Positions 6,308 to 12,629 of a DNA stretch of 12,910 nt are shown here, piece by piece. The stretch spans positions 1-12,910 of the forward strand of contig JAPPNY010000077.1 in the NCBI GenBank assembly GCA_028818385.1, read 5' to 3'. The DNA comes from Spirochaetaceae bacterium (GTDB taxonomy: Bacteria; Spirochaetota; Spirochaetia; SZUA-6; Bin103). Made by a program: the position numbers and the translations under genes. The notes below the pieces were generated by a model. That model saw nothing but the letters and a program-made list of their open reading frames with translations, was not told where the DNA came from and did not search any database. Position 1 is the first letter of the stretch; each line of letters begins with the position of its first letter.

Positions 6308-7078
6308 ATGATGACCAAGACGATCGCCGCGGTTGCGCTGCTGCTCGCCGCCGCCAACGCCGTCGCCAGCCCCGTCGCCGAGTTACCCGCGTGCCTGCCG
6401 GATTGCAGAGGCGCGGATCTGAGCGGTGCGGACCTGCGCGGCGTTAACCTGGACCGCGCCGCCCTGAGCGATGCCGACCTGAGCGGTGCGGACCTGCGTG
6501 GTGCCAGCTTGGTCGACGCCGTCCTGAGCCATACCATCCCCTTGGGCGACGATAGCTGGCAGATTCACTCTGCCGACCTGAGCGGCGCGGATCTGCGCAG
6601 CGCCAACCTGTACGGTGCCGACCTGCGCTACATCGCCTTGGAAGGTGCGGACCTGCGCGGTGCCTACCTGGCCAACGCCGACCTGTGCGATGCCACCCTG
6701 AAGGGTGCGGACCTGCGCGGTGCCGACCTGTGGGGCGCCAAGCTGAGCGGCGTGATCCTCGAAGGTGCGGACCTGCGCGGCGCCCTGCTGGGCGAAGCCG
6801 ACCTGAGCGCCACCACCTTGGAAGGTGTGGACCTGCGCGGTGCCAGCCTGTACGGCGCCGACTTGAGCGGTGCCTACCTGAGCGGTGCTCATCTGAACGG
6901 TGCCTACCTGGACGGCGCTGACCTGATCGGTGCTTACCTGGGCGGTGCGGATCTGCGCGGTTCGTTCCTGGGCAACGCCGACCTGGATCATGCCGAAGGC
7001 CTCGATGAGGCCGATCTGCGCGGCGTGCAGGGATGCGATCGCACCGGCTTGCTGCCCGGCTGTTCGGGCGACGAGTAA
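6308..7078 (+). CDS. Secreted pentapeptide-repeat protein
   Basis: Start at ATG 6308, seven bases after a strong GGAGGG; the ATG at 6311 is a possible alternative. The 256-residue product opens with a clear signal peptide (MMTKTIAAVALLLAAANAVA, cut near Ala20), so it is exported to the periplasm or beyond. The rest is almost wholly A(D/N)LxG pentapeptides, predicted to fold as a right-handed quadrilateral beta-helix. The repeats run in coils of exactly 20 residues headed by (E/S)GADLRGA: two coils, then a 13-residue insert containing PLGDDSWQIHS (about 78-88), then seven more coils to about residue 231. Two cysteines precede the helix (Cys29, Cys33) and two follow it (Cys243, Cys252), which suggests disulfide-stabilised caps. 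Cytoplasmic relatives such as MfpA and Qnr mimic DNA and bind gyrase; an exported one cannot be assumed to do that. Function unknown. Confidence 0.92.
   Translation: MMTKTIAAVALLLAAANAVASPVAELPACLPDCRGADLSGADLRGVNLDRAALSDADLSGADLRGASLVDAVLSHTIPLGDDSWQIHSADLSGADLRSANLYGADLRYIALEGADLRGAYLANADLCDATLKGADLRGADLWGAKLSGVILEGADLRGALLGEADLSATTLEGVDLRGASLYGADLSGAYLSGAHLNGAYLDGADLIGAYLGGADLRGSFLGNADLDHAEGLDEADLRGVQGCDRTGLLPGCSGDE
6422..7000 (+). repeat. 60-bp tandem repeat units inside the pentapeptide-repeat gene
   Basis: Diverged 60-bp units start at 6422 and 6482. After a 39-bp insert they resume in exact register at 6581, 6641, 6701, 6761, 6821, 6881 and 6941. The best-conserved part is the first 20 bases, GAAGGTGCGGACCTGCGCGG, identical or nearly so at 6641, 6701 and 6761. 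Each unit encodes four pentapeptides, one full turn of the beta-helix. The DNA-level similarity points to growth by tandem duplication of whole coils. Confidence 0.85.
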
Positions 7079-7089
7079 GCTGAGCGCGC

Positions 7090-7103
7090 GCCGGGGCGCC
7101 GGC
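7090..7103 (+). terminator. Possible hairpin after the pentapeptide-repeat gene
   Basis: GCCGG, a GGCG loop, then CCGGC form a five-bp GC stem beginning 12 bases after the stop at 7078. There is no T-tract, so the call as a terminator is weak and rests mainly on position. Confidence 0.25.
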
Positions 7104-7980
7104 TGTCGATAATGGGCTATAAATGTGTGGACAGTTCACAGCCCACGCTCGGCCTGCCCGGACTCCGCCAACTCTCCTCGCCTTGCCCGCCTTCACATCT
7201 CGACGACGGAGCCCTGGAGATAGCAAGCTGTCCGGCGACCTCCCGCCTCGCCCGCGCCGCCATCGCCAAGGCACACCAAGTCGACGGTGCCCCGACCCCG
7301 CCGCCGATGCGCTCGTGCGCCACACCCTGCACCGCAACGGCCGCGAAGGCAGAGGGCGCGACCGGGCCGCCGGACTCTCCTGGGCCGCAGCCGAAGCCGC
7401 CGCCTTCATTCGCTGCCGCCGCAGGCACCCTCGCCGGACTGCGCGACGCGCCATCATCCGCTTCGACGCCGATGCCCCCTTGCGCGTGCCCAGACACTCG
7501 TTGCGCGTGGGACAGCCCAATCGCTGGCCGCCGCCAACGCCCGTGCTTACCGAGCTGCGCGCTCTACGTGCATGCCGAGTGGGCGCGGCGCGAGCCGGGG
7601 GCGCGCAGGCGCTACGGCGCGGGGCAGTAGCTGCGAGGATCCGACGTCAGTCAGCCACCAAGGAGCGATTACGCCCGCAACCGCCCGTTCGGGTGTACCG
7701 GGGGGAGGGTAGCAGGGTCCGAGGGCCGTGACGGGCCGCTATGAGTACCGCATCTCTCCGGTTCGCTACACTTGGCGTGGCCATGTATGATGGCACGGAG
7801 AATGGAGAGTTGAGTGAGCCCATGAGGAGGGTTCTGCGAGCGATCGGCCGCAGCGGTGGATGACGACGCCGAGCGGTCCGAACAGAAGCCCGGCGAGGAG
7901 ACGACGATCATAGCTGCGGGGCGTTGGCACATGGAGAAGTCAGGCGTCCACCACGCCCGGATACTTCGAACTGAGATGTC
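7104..7980. other. About 880 bp with no convincing gene
   Basis: Several frames on both strands are open here, but their translations are Pro/Arg/Ala/Ser-rich, have no recognisable motif and differ in codon bias from the neighbouring genes. An ATG at 7123 (MCGQFT) recalls the start of SRAP-domain proteins, but nothing after it fits that family. A 40-codon frame at 7741 (MSTASLRFATLGVAMYDG) ends at 7863 and is not recognised. No tRNA-like cloverleaf or CRISPR-like array was seen. Best read as degenerate or non-coding accessory DNA. Confidence 0.45.
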
Positions 7981-7997
7981 ATCGGGGCTCCCCCGAT
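7981..7997. promoter_or_regulatory. Perfect 7-bp inverted repeat upstream of the zinc-ribbon ORF
   Basis: ATCGGGG, loop CTC, CCCCGAT form a perfect hairpin or operator-like dyad. It ends ten bases before the GGAGG ribosome-binding site (8008-8012) of the next ORF. It could be an operator, an mRNA hairpin or an upstream terminator without a T-tract. Confidence 0.4.
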
Positions 7998-8018
7998 CTG
8001 CCAGCACGGAGGTGGCTC

Positions 8019-8234
8019 TTGGCTCCCATCAAGATCACCGGGCGCAGGTGCCCGAATTGCAACCACCGTCGCGCCGAGGTAATCGACCAAACTCCCTTGG
8101 TCGTGCTGCGCTGCTGCCGGTGCGGACAACGGTACTTGCCGAATCAGCCGCGAAACCAGCGTGCTGCCCAAGCTGAGAGAGGTCGACGGACACCGGCTTC
8201 GGGTGGGGGGACTGGCGAGTGTCGTATGCCTTGA
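8019..8234 (+). CDS. Small zinc-ribbon protein, C-terminus possibly replaced
   Basis: A 71-residue frame with a TTG start six bases after a good GGAGG (8008-8012). Residues 11-35 form a zinc-ribbon knuckle pair, CPNC (11-14) and CRCG (33-36, with Cys32 and Cys35 spaced C-x2-C), separated by a short beta-rich stretch (RAEVIDQTPLVVLRC). No catalytic motif is present, so it may bind nucleic acid or a protein. From about residue 45 the sequence becomes low-complexity (RGRRTPASGGGTG). That part overlaps, in another frame, the toxin remnant at 8161-8295, so the tail is probably not original and the ORF may be a truncated gene read into foreign sequence. Function unknown. Confidence 0.5.
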   Translation: MAPIKITGRRCPNCNHRRAEVIDQTPLVVLRCCRCGQRYLPNQPRNQRAAQAERGRRTPASGGGTGECRMP

Positions 8235-8295
8235 TGTCGAGTCACATCTGCTGAGAGTCGCGGCAATCCTGCCGCGCTGGGAGGCATACCGATGA
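8161..8295 (+). pseudogene. C-terminal remnant of a RelE/ParE-family toxin
   Basis: In the frame ending at TGA 8293-8295 the translation contains VLPKLREVDGHRLRVGG, then VVCLDVESHLLRVAAI, then LPRWEAYR and the stop. This follows the C-terminal pattern of RelE/ParE toxins (x-LRVGDYRVIYxVD...VLRVxxRxxAYR). The stop overlaps the ATG of the downstream XRE gene by four bases (ATGA), typical of HigBA-like pairs with the toxin first. The N-terminal half is missing: the frame opens only after TAA 8080-8082 and that part has no toxin-like sequence. The toxin is therefore probably dead, although a short peptide from GTG 8161 cannot be excluded. Confidence 0.5.
8259..8276. promoter_or_regulatory. Perfect 7-bp inverted repeat just upstream of the XRE gene
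   Basis: CGCGGCA, loop ATCC, TGCCGCG form an 18-bp dyad that ends two bases before the GGGAGG ribosome-binding site (8279-8284) of the XRE gene. XRE-type antitoxins usually bind such palindromes to repress their own operon, so this is a candidate operator. It also lies inside the toxin remnant, so a coincidental coding constraint or an mRNA hairpin is possible. Confidence 0.45.
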
Positions 8296-8696
8296 AGGAT
8301 CGTTTCCGGACCTTCACGCGCGACGGCGAGCAGCGCGTCGAGATTCCGCTCGCAGAGTACCGCGCACTGCTGGATGCCGCCGACGAAGACGCCGTCGACG
8401 CGGCGATCCTGCGGCGCATTCTCGACGATCGTGACCAGGATTGGGTGCCGGGCGGCGTGGTCAGACGTTTGGCGGCCGGCGAGAACGCGGTGCGCGTCTG
8501 GCGTGAGCATCGCGGATTGAGAGCGTGCGACCTCGCTGCCGCGGCCGGGATCGGGAGATCCTACCTCTCTGCCATCGAGACCGGCAGGAAGCCCGGCTCG
8601 ATCAGGGCTCTGCAGGGCATAGCCGAGGCGCTCGGGGTGACCATCGACGACCTGGTGGAGGCGGCATGCACAGGAGGCGCCGACGCGGCACAATGA
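8292..8696 (+). CDS. XRE-family helix-turn-helix protein, antitoxin-like (HigA type)
   Basis: Start at ATG 8292, seven bases after GGGAGG. The 134-residue product has two parts. Residues 1-60 form an antitoxin-like N-terminus (VEIPLAEYRALLDAADEDAV) ending in VVRRLAAGENAVRVWREHRGL. Residues 67-121 form an HTH_3 domain (LAAAAGIGRSYLSAIETGRK, then LQGIAEALGVTIDDLVE). This layout is common in DNA-binding antitoxins encoded next to RelE/ParE toxins. The toxin side is only a remnant here, so the protein is probably an orphan antitoxin kept as a regulator. The dyad at 8259-8276 is a candidate autoregulatory site. The following dehydrogenase starts 7 bp after the stop and may share its transcript. 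Confidence 0.85.
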   Translation: MKDRFRTFTRDGEQRVEIPLAEYRALLDAADEDAVDAAILRRILDDRDQDWVPGGVVRRLAAGENAVRVWREHRGLRACDLAAAAGIGRSYLSAIETGRKPGSIRALQGIAEALGVTIDDLVEAACTGGADAAQ

Positions 8697-8703
8697 CGGG
8701 GCC

Positions 8704-9693
8704 ATGCGCATCTACATCAGCCGCCAATTGCAGAACCCGGAGTTCTCGTCCGACGCCCGCCGGGCGGGCATCGCCCGCCTGGGCGACCTTGCCGACGTGG
8801 AGGAGCTGCCCGCCCCGCTGACCCCAAAGCACGCGCCCGGACTGGTCGCCGTGATCGCCGACGGCACGTTCTTCTCCGACGACTTCTACGCCGCTGCCGA
8901 CGATCTGCGGGTCGTGGCGCGCTGGGGCGTCGGGTTCGACCAGGTCAACCTGGCCGGCGCCAACCGCTACGGCGTGCCGGTCACCGTCACCCCCGTGCAC
9001 ATGGACACCGTGGCCGAGTACACGATCGCGCAGTGGATGGCCACCATGAAGCGCACCTACACCTTCAACCGGATGGCCCACGCCGGCGACTGGCGGGTGA
9101 TCCGCTGCTTCGACGTGCAGGGCTCCTGCCTCGGGCTCTACGGGTTCGGGCGCATCGGTCAGGAGGTGGCGAAGCGGGCCGTCCCGCTGCTGGGCGAGCG
9201 CGGCCGGCTGCTGGTGTACGACATCCGCGACGACATCGCAGAGCTCGCCGCCCGCTTCGGCGCCGAGGCGGTGGCGGAGCCGGAGGAATTGTTCCGCCGC
9301 TGCGACACCGTGTGCGTGCACGTCTCCGGGGCCGACCCGGTGGTGGGCTACGAGCACCTCGCCCTCATGCAGCCGCACGCGTCCGTGATCAATCCGTCCC
9401 GCGGGACGCTGGTGGACGACGACGGGGCGCACCGCGCCGTCGAGGAGGGAATGATCTTCTACTACGTGGTCGACGACCCCGTGGACGGCCCGCGCGCCAT
9501 CCACCGCGACCACCCGCGCATCATCGCCACCAACCACTCGGGCGGCATCACCGTGGAGTCCTCCGCGCGCCTGGATGCCAAGACCTTCGAGCAGGTGACC
9601 GACGCCGTGCACGGACGCCAGCCCGACCACGTGCTCAACCCGGAAGCTCTGGACCATCCGCGCGTGCGCGCGTGGCTGCGGGAGCGCCGCTGA
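8704..9693 (+). CDS. D-2-hydroxyacid dehydrogenase family protein (SerA/D-lactate type)
   Basis: A 329-residue NAD(P)-dependent oxidoreductase of the family that reversibly oxidises D-2-hydroxyacids to 2-oxoacids. Visible features are the substrate-domain segment WGVGFDQVNLAGANRYGVPV (74-93), the linker HMDTVAEYTIAQ (99-110), the Rossmann motif GFGRIG (147-152), an acidic residue after the second strand (Asp173 in VYDIRDD) that favours NAD, catalytic Arg233 in INPSRGTLVDDD, and catalytic His278 in ATNHSGGITVESS. The usual catalytic Glu (EP motif) appears as Asp257 or Asp258 in VVDDPVDGP, and the usual TPHxGG reads TNHSGG. The substrate is therefore not predictable, and the enzyme may belong to a divergent subfamily. 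The ribosome-binding site is weak, and the start lies 7 bp after the XRE gene. Confidence 0.88.
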   Translation: MRIYISRQLQNPEFSSDARRAGIARLGDLADVEELPAPLTPKHAPGLVAVIADGTFFSDDFYAAADDLRVVARWGVGFDQVNLAGANRYGVPVTVTPVHMDTVAEYTIAQWMATMKRTYTFNRMAHAGDWRVIRCFDVQGSCLGLYGFGRIGQEVAKRAVPLLGERGRLLVYDIRDDIAELAARFGAEAVAEPEELFRRCDTVCVHVSGADPVVGYEHLALMQPHASVINPSRGTLVDDDGAHRAVEEGMIFYYVVDDPVDGPRAIHRDHPRIIATNHSGGITVESSARLDAKTFEQVTDAVHGRQPDHVLNPEALDHPRVRAWLRERR

Positions 9694-9697
9694 GGCG

Positions 9698-9705
9698 GGC
9701 CGGCC
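9698..9705. terminator. GGCCGGCC palindrome between convergent stops
   Basis: An 8-bp palindrome fills most of the 13-bp gap between the convergent stops of the dehydrogenase (9693) and the protease (9707). It has no T-tract. It resembles the palindrome at 1253-1264, also between convergent genes. Confidence 0.2.
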
Positions 9706-9706
9706 G

Positions 9707-11320
9707 CTACTCCCCGGGGGACGCCGCCGGCAGATAGATCCGGTTGTCGTGCACGGACGCCACCGCGGTGTCGTCCCGGAGCCGGGCCTTGACCAACTCG
9801 CGGTCTTCGCCGTCGTCCAGCCGCACCAGCGAATAGCCGCCGCCGGCCGTCCCGCCGTCGCGGCGCACGATCACGCTGTGCGGGTCGATGCTGCCCGGCG
9901 CCGATGCCCCCCGCGGGGTGGCACCGGGATCGCGGAAGCGTCTGTCGGAGCGCAGAGACTGGCCGGAGGAGGCTGCGGGGTAGGAGCCGAACAGCGCGAA
10001 CGCGTCCAGCACACCGGCCTGCGCGAGCATCGTCCGCACCTCGCGCAGGGTGAGCGAGGGGGTAACCCCGGCCAGCAGGGCCAGGACGCCGCTCACGTTC
10101 GCGGCCGCGATGGAGGTTCCTTGGTCCAGGGTGACGATCCAGGGCTCCGGACCGGGGTTGCCGCCTGCGCCCAGCACGGGCACCTCTGCCCGCCTGTCGC
10201 CGCCGGGTGCGATGACGTCGATCTCGGGTCCGGCGTTGGACGTGGGCGCGAGCGATCCGCCGATCCCCGCTGCCGCCACGGCCAGGGTGTAGCGGGAGTT
10301 GGCCGGGGCGCGCACCGCGGAGCCGTGGTTGCCGGCGGCGGCCACCACGATGACGCCGGCCGCCGTGACGCGGCGCAGGGCGTCCTCCAGGACCTCGTCG
10401 GGAGGCCCCGGCAGGGAGTCCGCGAGGCTGAGATTGATGACTTCCGCCGGCCGGCCCGGGATGCGGCCGGAGTCGTTCTCCAACCCGGCCGCGTACAGCA
10501 GGCCCTGTGCGACATCGTAGCTCGTCGCGCCGCGCGGCGCCACCACGCGGACCGGCATGACCGTCACCCGCGAGCGGCCCCACGGCCACCCCATGCCGGC
10601 CACGCCGCTGCCGTTGTCGGTATGAGCGGCGATGATGCCGGCGATCGCCGTGCCGTGCCGGGGTCCGCCGGTTGCCGGATCCGTGGCGTCGGGATCGATG
10701 CCGTCGCCGTCGGCGGCGGCCACCGGGTCGCGGATGAAGTCGTAGCCGGCCGCGGCATTCAGGTTGGGCAGCAGGTCCGGGTGCGGGACGTAGCCGGTGT
10801 CCAGCACCGCCACCACCACCGGCTCCGGCTCCGGCAGCACCCCGGCCGCGAGCGACTGCCACACCGCAGGCAGCCGGAGCTGGCGCAGCGGCCACTGGCC
10901 GTCGCCGGATCCGCCGCAGCGGACGCCGGCGGCCGGATAGCACGGATCGTCGGGAACCGGAGTCCGCCCCGGCAGTGCCGCCACGACTGCGTGGGCCGAG
11001 TCCTGCAGGTCGAACCCGGTCACGCCCGAGCGGCGCACGCGGACGGTCAGGGTGTGGCGTCCGGGCGCAAGGGGACGCGGCGGCCGGTAGGATCTGGCTT
11101 CGGGGTCCAGGTGCCGGTACGGTCCACCGTCGAGGGACACCTCGACGGCGGCGACTCTCGGCGGGATGCCGCTCCATTCCCAGAGCGGCGGATTCGCGTA
11201 TTCGCCCAGCAGCACGGACCGATGCACCGACACGCTCAGCATCGCCGGCTCCTCGCACGCCGCGAGCAGCGCCGCCATGACGGTACCGGCAAGCAAGGCG
11301 GGAAGCCGAGACGCGATCAT
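9707..11320 (-). CDS. Subtilisin-like (S8) serine protease, lipoprotein
   Basis: Start at ATG 11320, five bases after GGAG, gives 537 residues and a lipoprotein signal ending at LLAAC (Cys22), followed by Glu-Glu, so outer-membrane anchoring is likely in a diderm. An alternative GTG at 11362, preceded by AAAGGAG, would lengthen the signal peptide by 14 residues. Residues about 25-115 form a beta-rich domain (EVSLDGGPYRHLDPE, PGRHTLTVRVRR) rather than a classic I9 propeptide. The catalytic domain shows Asp174 (VAVLDTGYVPHPDL), His222 (GPRHGTAIAGI), oxyanion Asn331 (AAAGNHGS) and Ser403 (DQGTSIAAANVSGVLALL). The near-universal Pro of GTSMAxP is Asn here. Cys127 and Cys135 may form a disulfide. 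The substrate is unknown. The nuclease-like gene lies 101 bp upstream on the same strand. Confidence 0.92.
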   Translation of the reverse strand: MIASRLPALLAGTVMAALLAACEEPAMLSVSVHRSVLLGEYANPPLWEWSGIPPRVAAVEVSLDGGPYRHLDPEARSYRPPRPLAPGRHTLTVRVRRSGVTGFDLQDSAHAVVAALPGRTPVPDDPCYPAAGVRCGGSGDGQWPLRQLRLPAVWQSLAAGVLPEPEPVVVAVLDTGYVPHPDLLPNLNAAAGYDFIRDPVAAADGDGIDPDATDPATGGPRHGTAIAGIIAAHTDNGSGVAGMGWPWGRSRVTVMPVRVVAPRGATSYDVAQGLLYAAGLENDSGRIPGRPAEVINLSLADSLPGPPDEVLEDALRRVTAAGVIVVAAAGNHGSAVRAPANSRYTLAVAAAGIGGSLAPTSNAGPEIDVIAPGGDRRAEVPVLGAGGNPGPEPWIVTLDQGTSIAAANVSGVLALLAGVTPSLTLREVRTMLAQAGVLDAFALFGSYPAASSGQSLRSDRRFRDPGATPRGASAPGSIDPHSVIVRRDGGTAGGGYSLVRLDDGEDRELVKARLRDDTAVASVHDNRIYLPAASPGE

Positions 11321-11421
11321 GGCAACTCCGAAGCGGACCGAGCCGCCGGCGGCGCGGATCACTCTAACTCCTTTGTCGATCCGTGCGGTCGACATGAGTC
11401 GCGTGCGAACCGGCTCTCTGC

Positions 11422-12054
11422 TCAGGCGGAGAACGTGCGCGGCCTGAAGTCCCGCGGGTTGGTGATGCTCGCGCTGCTGCCGGTGGCCCGGATCACGTAC
11501 AGCCCCTGCCGCTCCGCATGGCGGTCGGAGGATTCGTCCGCCTTCAGGTAGGCCACCGCTCCGTACACCGTGCTCCCCCGGTACCGCGGCATCAGGTCGG
11601 TGAACTCCCGCATCCGCCCCACGAAGTGGTCGACCTGACGCACCTTAAGCGTGGTCTTGACCTCGACCACCACCACCTCGGCGCCGTTGACGGCGATGAT
11701 GTCGAACTCCCAGCTCCGCTCCCCGCGATGTCGGACGTTGGTAAGCGTGTGTTCGACCTCGATGCCACGCTCCTTGAGCAGCTCGATCAGGTCGCCCTCC
11801 ACGAGCGCCTCCATCAGCTTGCCCCACTGACCGTTGAACAGCTCGTCGAGCACGCGGAAGCGCCGGTCGGCCTCCTGCGCGCGTCGGTCGCCCTCCCGCG
11901 CCTGCCGCTTCAGCATTTGATCGGTCTCCTGCATGCGCCGATCGGTCTCCTGCTGACTTTCGGACAACTGGCGCAGGATGCTCCATATTTCCTGGGGCGT
12001 TGCCGGAGGACGCCGTTCGCCGTTGCCGCGGTCGTGGTCGTCGTGATCAGACAA
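11422..12054 (-). CDS. Coiled-coil PD-(D/E)XK nuclease-like protein
   Basis: Start at TTG 12054, six bases after GGAG, gives 210 residues. The frame is open upstream to 12324, but that part has no coding look. Residues about 20-72 form a charged coiled coil of repeated QETDRR/EADRR heptads. Residues 80-200 resemble a restriction-endonuclease-like fold: Glu83 in the first helix, then Asp118 in WEFDIIAVNG and Glu131-x-Lys133 in VVVVEVKTTLK, with a later strand GAVAYLKAD. This layout matches widespread uncharacterised DUF3782-like proteins. Nuclease activity is inferred only from the D...ExK motif. It could act in DNA repair or defence, or be a mobile-element passenger; nothing nearby decides. 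It may be co-transcribed with the protease. Confidence 0.75.
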   Translation of the reverse strand: MSDHDDHDRGNGERRPPATPQEIWSILRQLSESQQETDRRMQETDQMLKRQAREGDRRAQEADRRFRVLDELFNGQWGKLMEALVEGDLIELLKERGIEVEHTLTNVRHRGERSWEFDIIAVNGAEVVVVEVKTTLKVRQVDHFVGRMREFTDLMPRYRGSTVYGAVAYLKADESSDRHAERQGLYVIRATGSSASITNPRDFRPRTFSA

Positions 12055-12073
12055 GGGGGGCTCCGATCCCACG

Positions 12074-12102
12074 AACGTAGCGGTTCCCGTTCTGTCGGGC
12101 AA
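12074..12102 (-). promoter_or_regulatory. Candidate sigma-70-type promoter for the nuclease-like gene
   Basis: On the minus strand, TTGCCC (12102-12097), a 17-bp spacer and TACGTT (12079-12074) stand about 20 bp upstream of the TTG start, giving a short leader that includes the GGAG. The matches to TTGACA/TATAAT are partial (4/6 and 3/6); the exact 17-bp spacing and the position are the main support. Confidence 0.3.
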
Positions 12103-12404
12103 GCTCTGGAACGAGAGCAGGGCACCGGCAGCGATCGGACGTTCCACCCGCCGGATTGTCCGGTCATCCTCGGCCGGCAGTGTCTGGCGACACCCCCGTG
12201 CCCAAGGCAGCCCGGCCCTATCGGGACTGCCCGTCGCGGCGTACCATGACGCCGCAATGGTGGGCGGAGCGTGCCATCGCTGGACCGTGCGGCGAGCCGT
12301 GAGCGGGATGGCGTTGCTGATCAAGCCGCGCGCGGCGGCGAGGACGTACCGCTACCACGCGCGCGAGCACGGCGAGCCGTTCCTGTGCGATCGGCCGCGG
12401 GCGG
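12103..12404. other. Intergenic stretch with one doubtful short frame
   Basis: Between the nuclease promoter region and the folate-enzyme remnant I see no recognisable gene. A frame from ATG 12257 to TGA 12433 (58 codons, containing KPRAAARTYRYHAREHGEPF) has GC-rich third positions but no ribosome-binding site and no family I know. It overlaps the start of the next gene. It could be a further remnant. Confidence 0.3.
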
Positions 12405-12629
12405 ATGAAGGCGCTGACGACGGCCGCGGATGACCGTGCCGGCCTGCGCGGGCGGGCGCGCCGCATCCGGGACGCGGTCCCGCCGGCGGACCGCGGCCGG
12501 CTGAGCGCTCGCATCTGCGGCCGCGCGCGGACCCTGCTGACCGCGGCCGGCGCGCACACCGTGATGGTCTACGTGAGCTTCCGCAGCGAGGTGGAGACCG
12601 CCGGGCTGACCGACGCGGTGCGCCGGTGA
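12405..12629 (+). pseudogene. 5-formyltetrahydrofolate cyclo-ligase, N-terminal part only
   Basis: The intact enzyme (about 190 residues) converts 5-formyl-THF to methenyl-THF with ATP. This frame has 74 residues and matches only the family's N-terminus: an LRGRARRIRDAVPPADR segment like the family's Lys/Arg-rich first helix, ARICGRARTLL, then VMVYVSFRSEVETAGL, which corresponds to the conserved Y-x-S-F/x-x-E-V-x-T strand and turn. It stops at TGA soon after, so the nucleotide-binding C-terminal two thirds is absent. No continuation in another frame is seen after 12629; a fluoride-channel-like start follows at once. A deletion is the simplest explanation. Confidence 0.55.

Noticed and set aside
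6383..6991. Minus-strand 202-codon frame with AQVGTAQVRT-type repeats
   Set aside because: It mirrors the pentapeptide repeat on the other strand; its periodicity comes from the 60-bp units, and the plus-strand gene has a signal peptide and ribosome-binding site.
6422..7000. CRISPR-like array because of the regular spacing
   Set aside because: The 60-bp periodicity is in-frame protein repeat with diverged units; there are no unique spacers between identical repeats and no cas genes.
7123..7731. SRAP/YedK-like gene starting MCGQFT
   Set aside because: Only the first residues resemble the family; the rest is Arg/Pro-rich with no SRAP motifs.
7908..8711. Minus-strand 267-codon frame
   Set aside because: It is antisense to the XRE gene and zinc-ribbon ORF and has no domain signature.
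9749..11551. Plus-strand 600-codon frame opposite the protease
   Set aside because: It is antisense to a protease with all four catalytic motifs, and has no recognisable domain.
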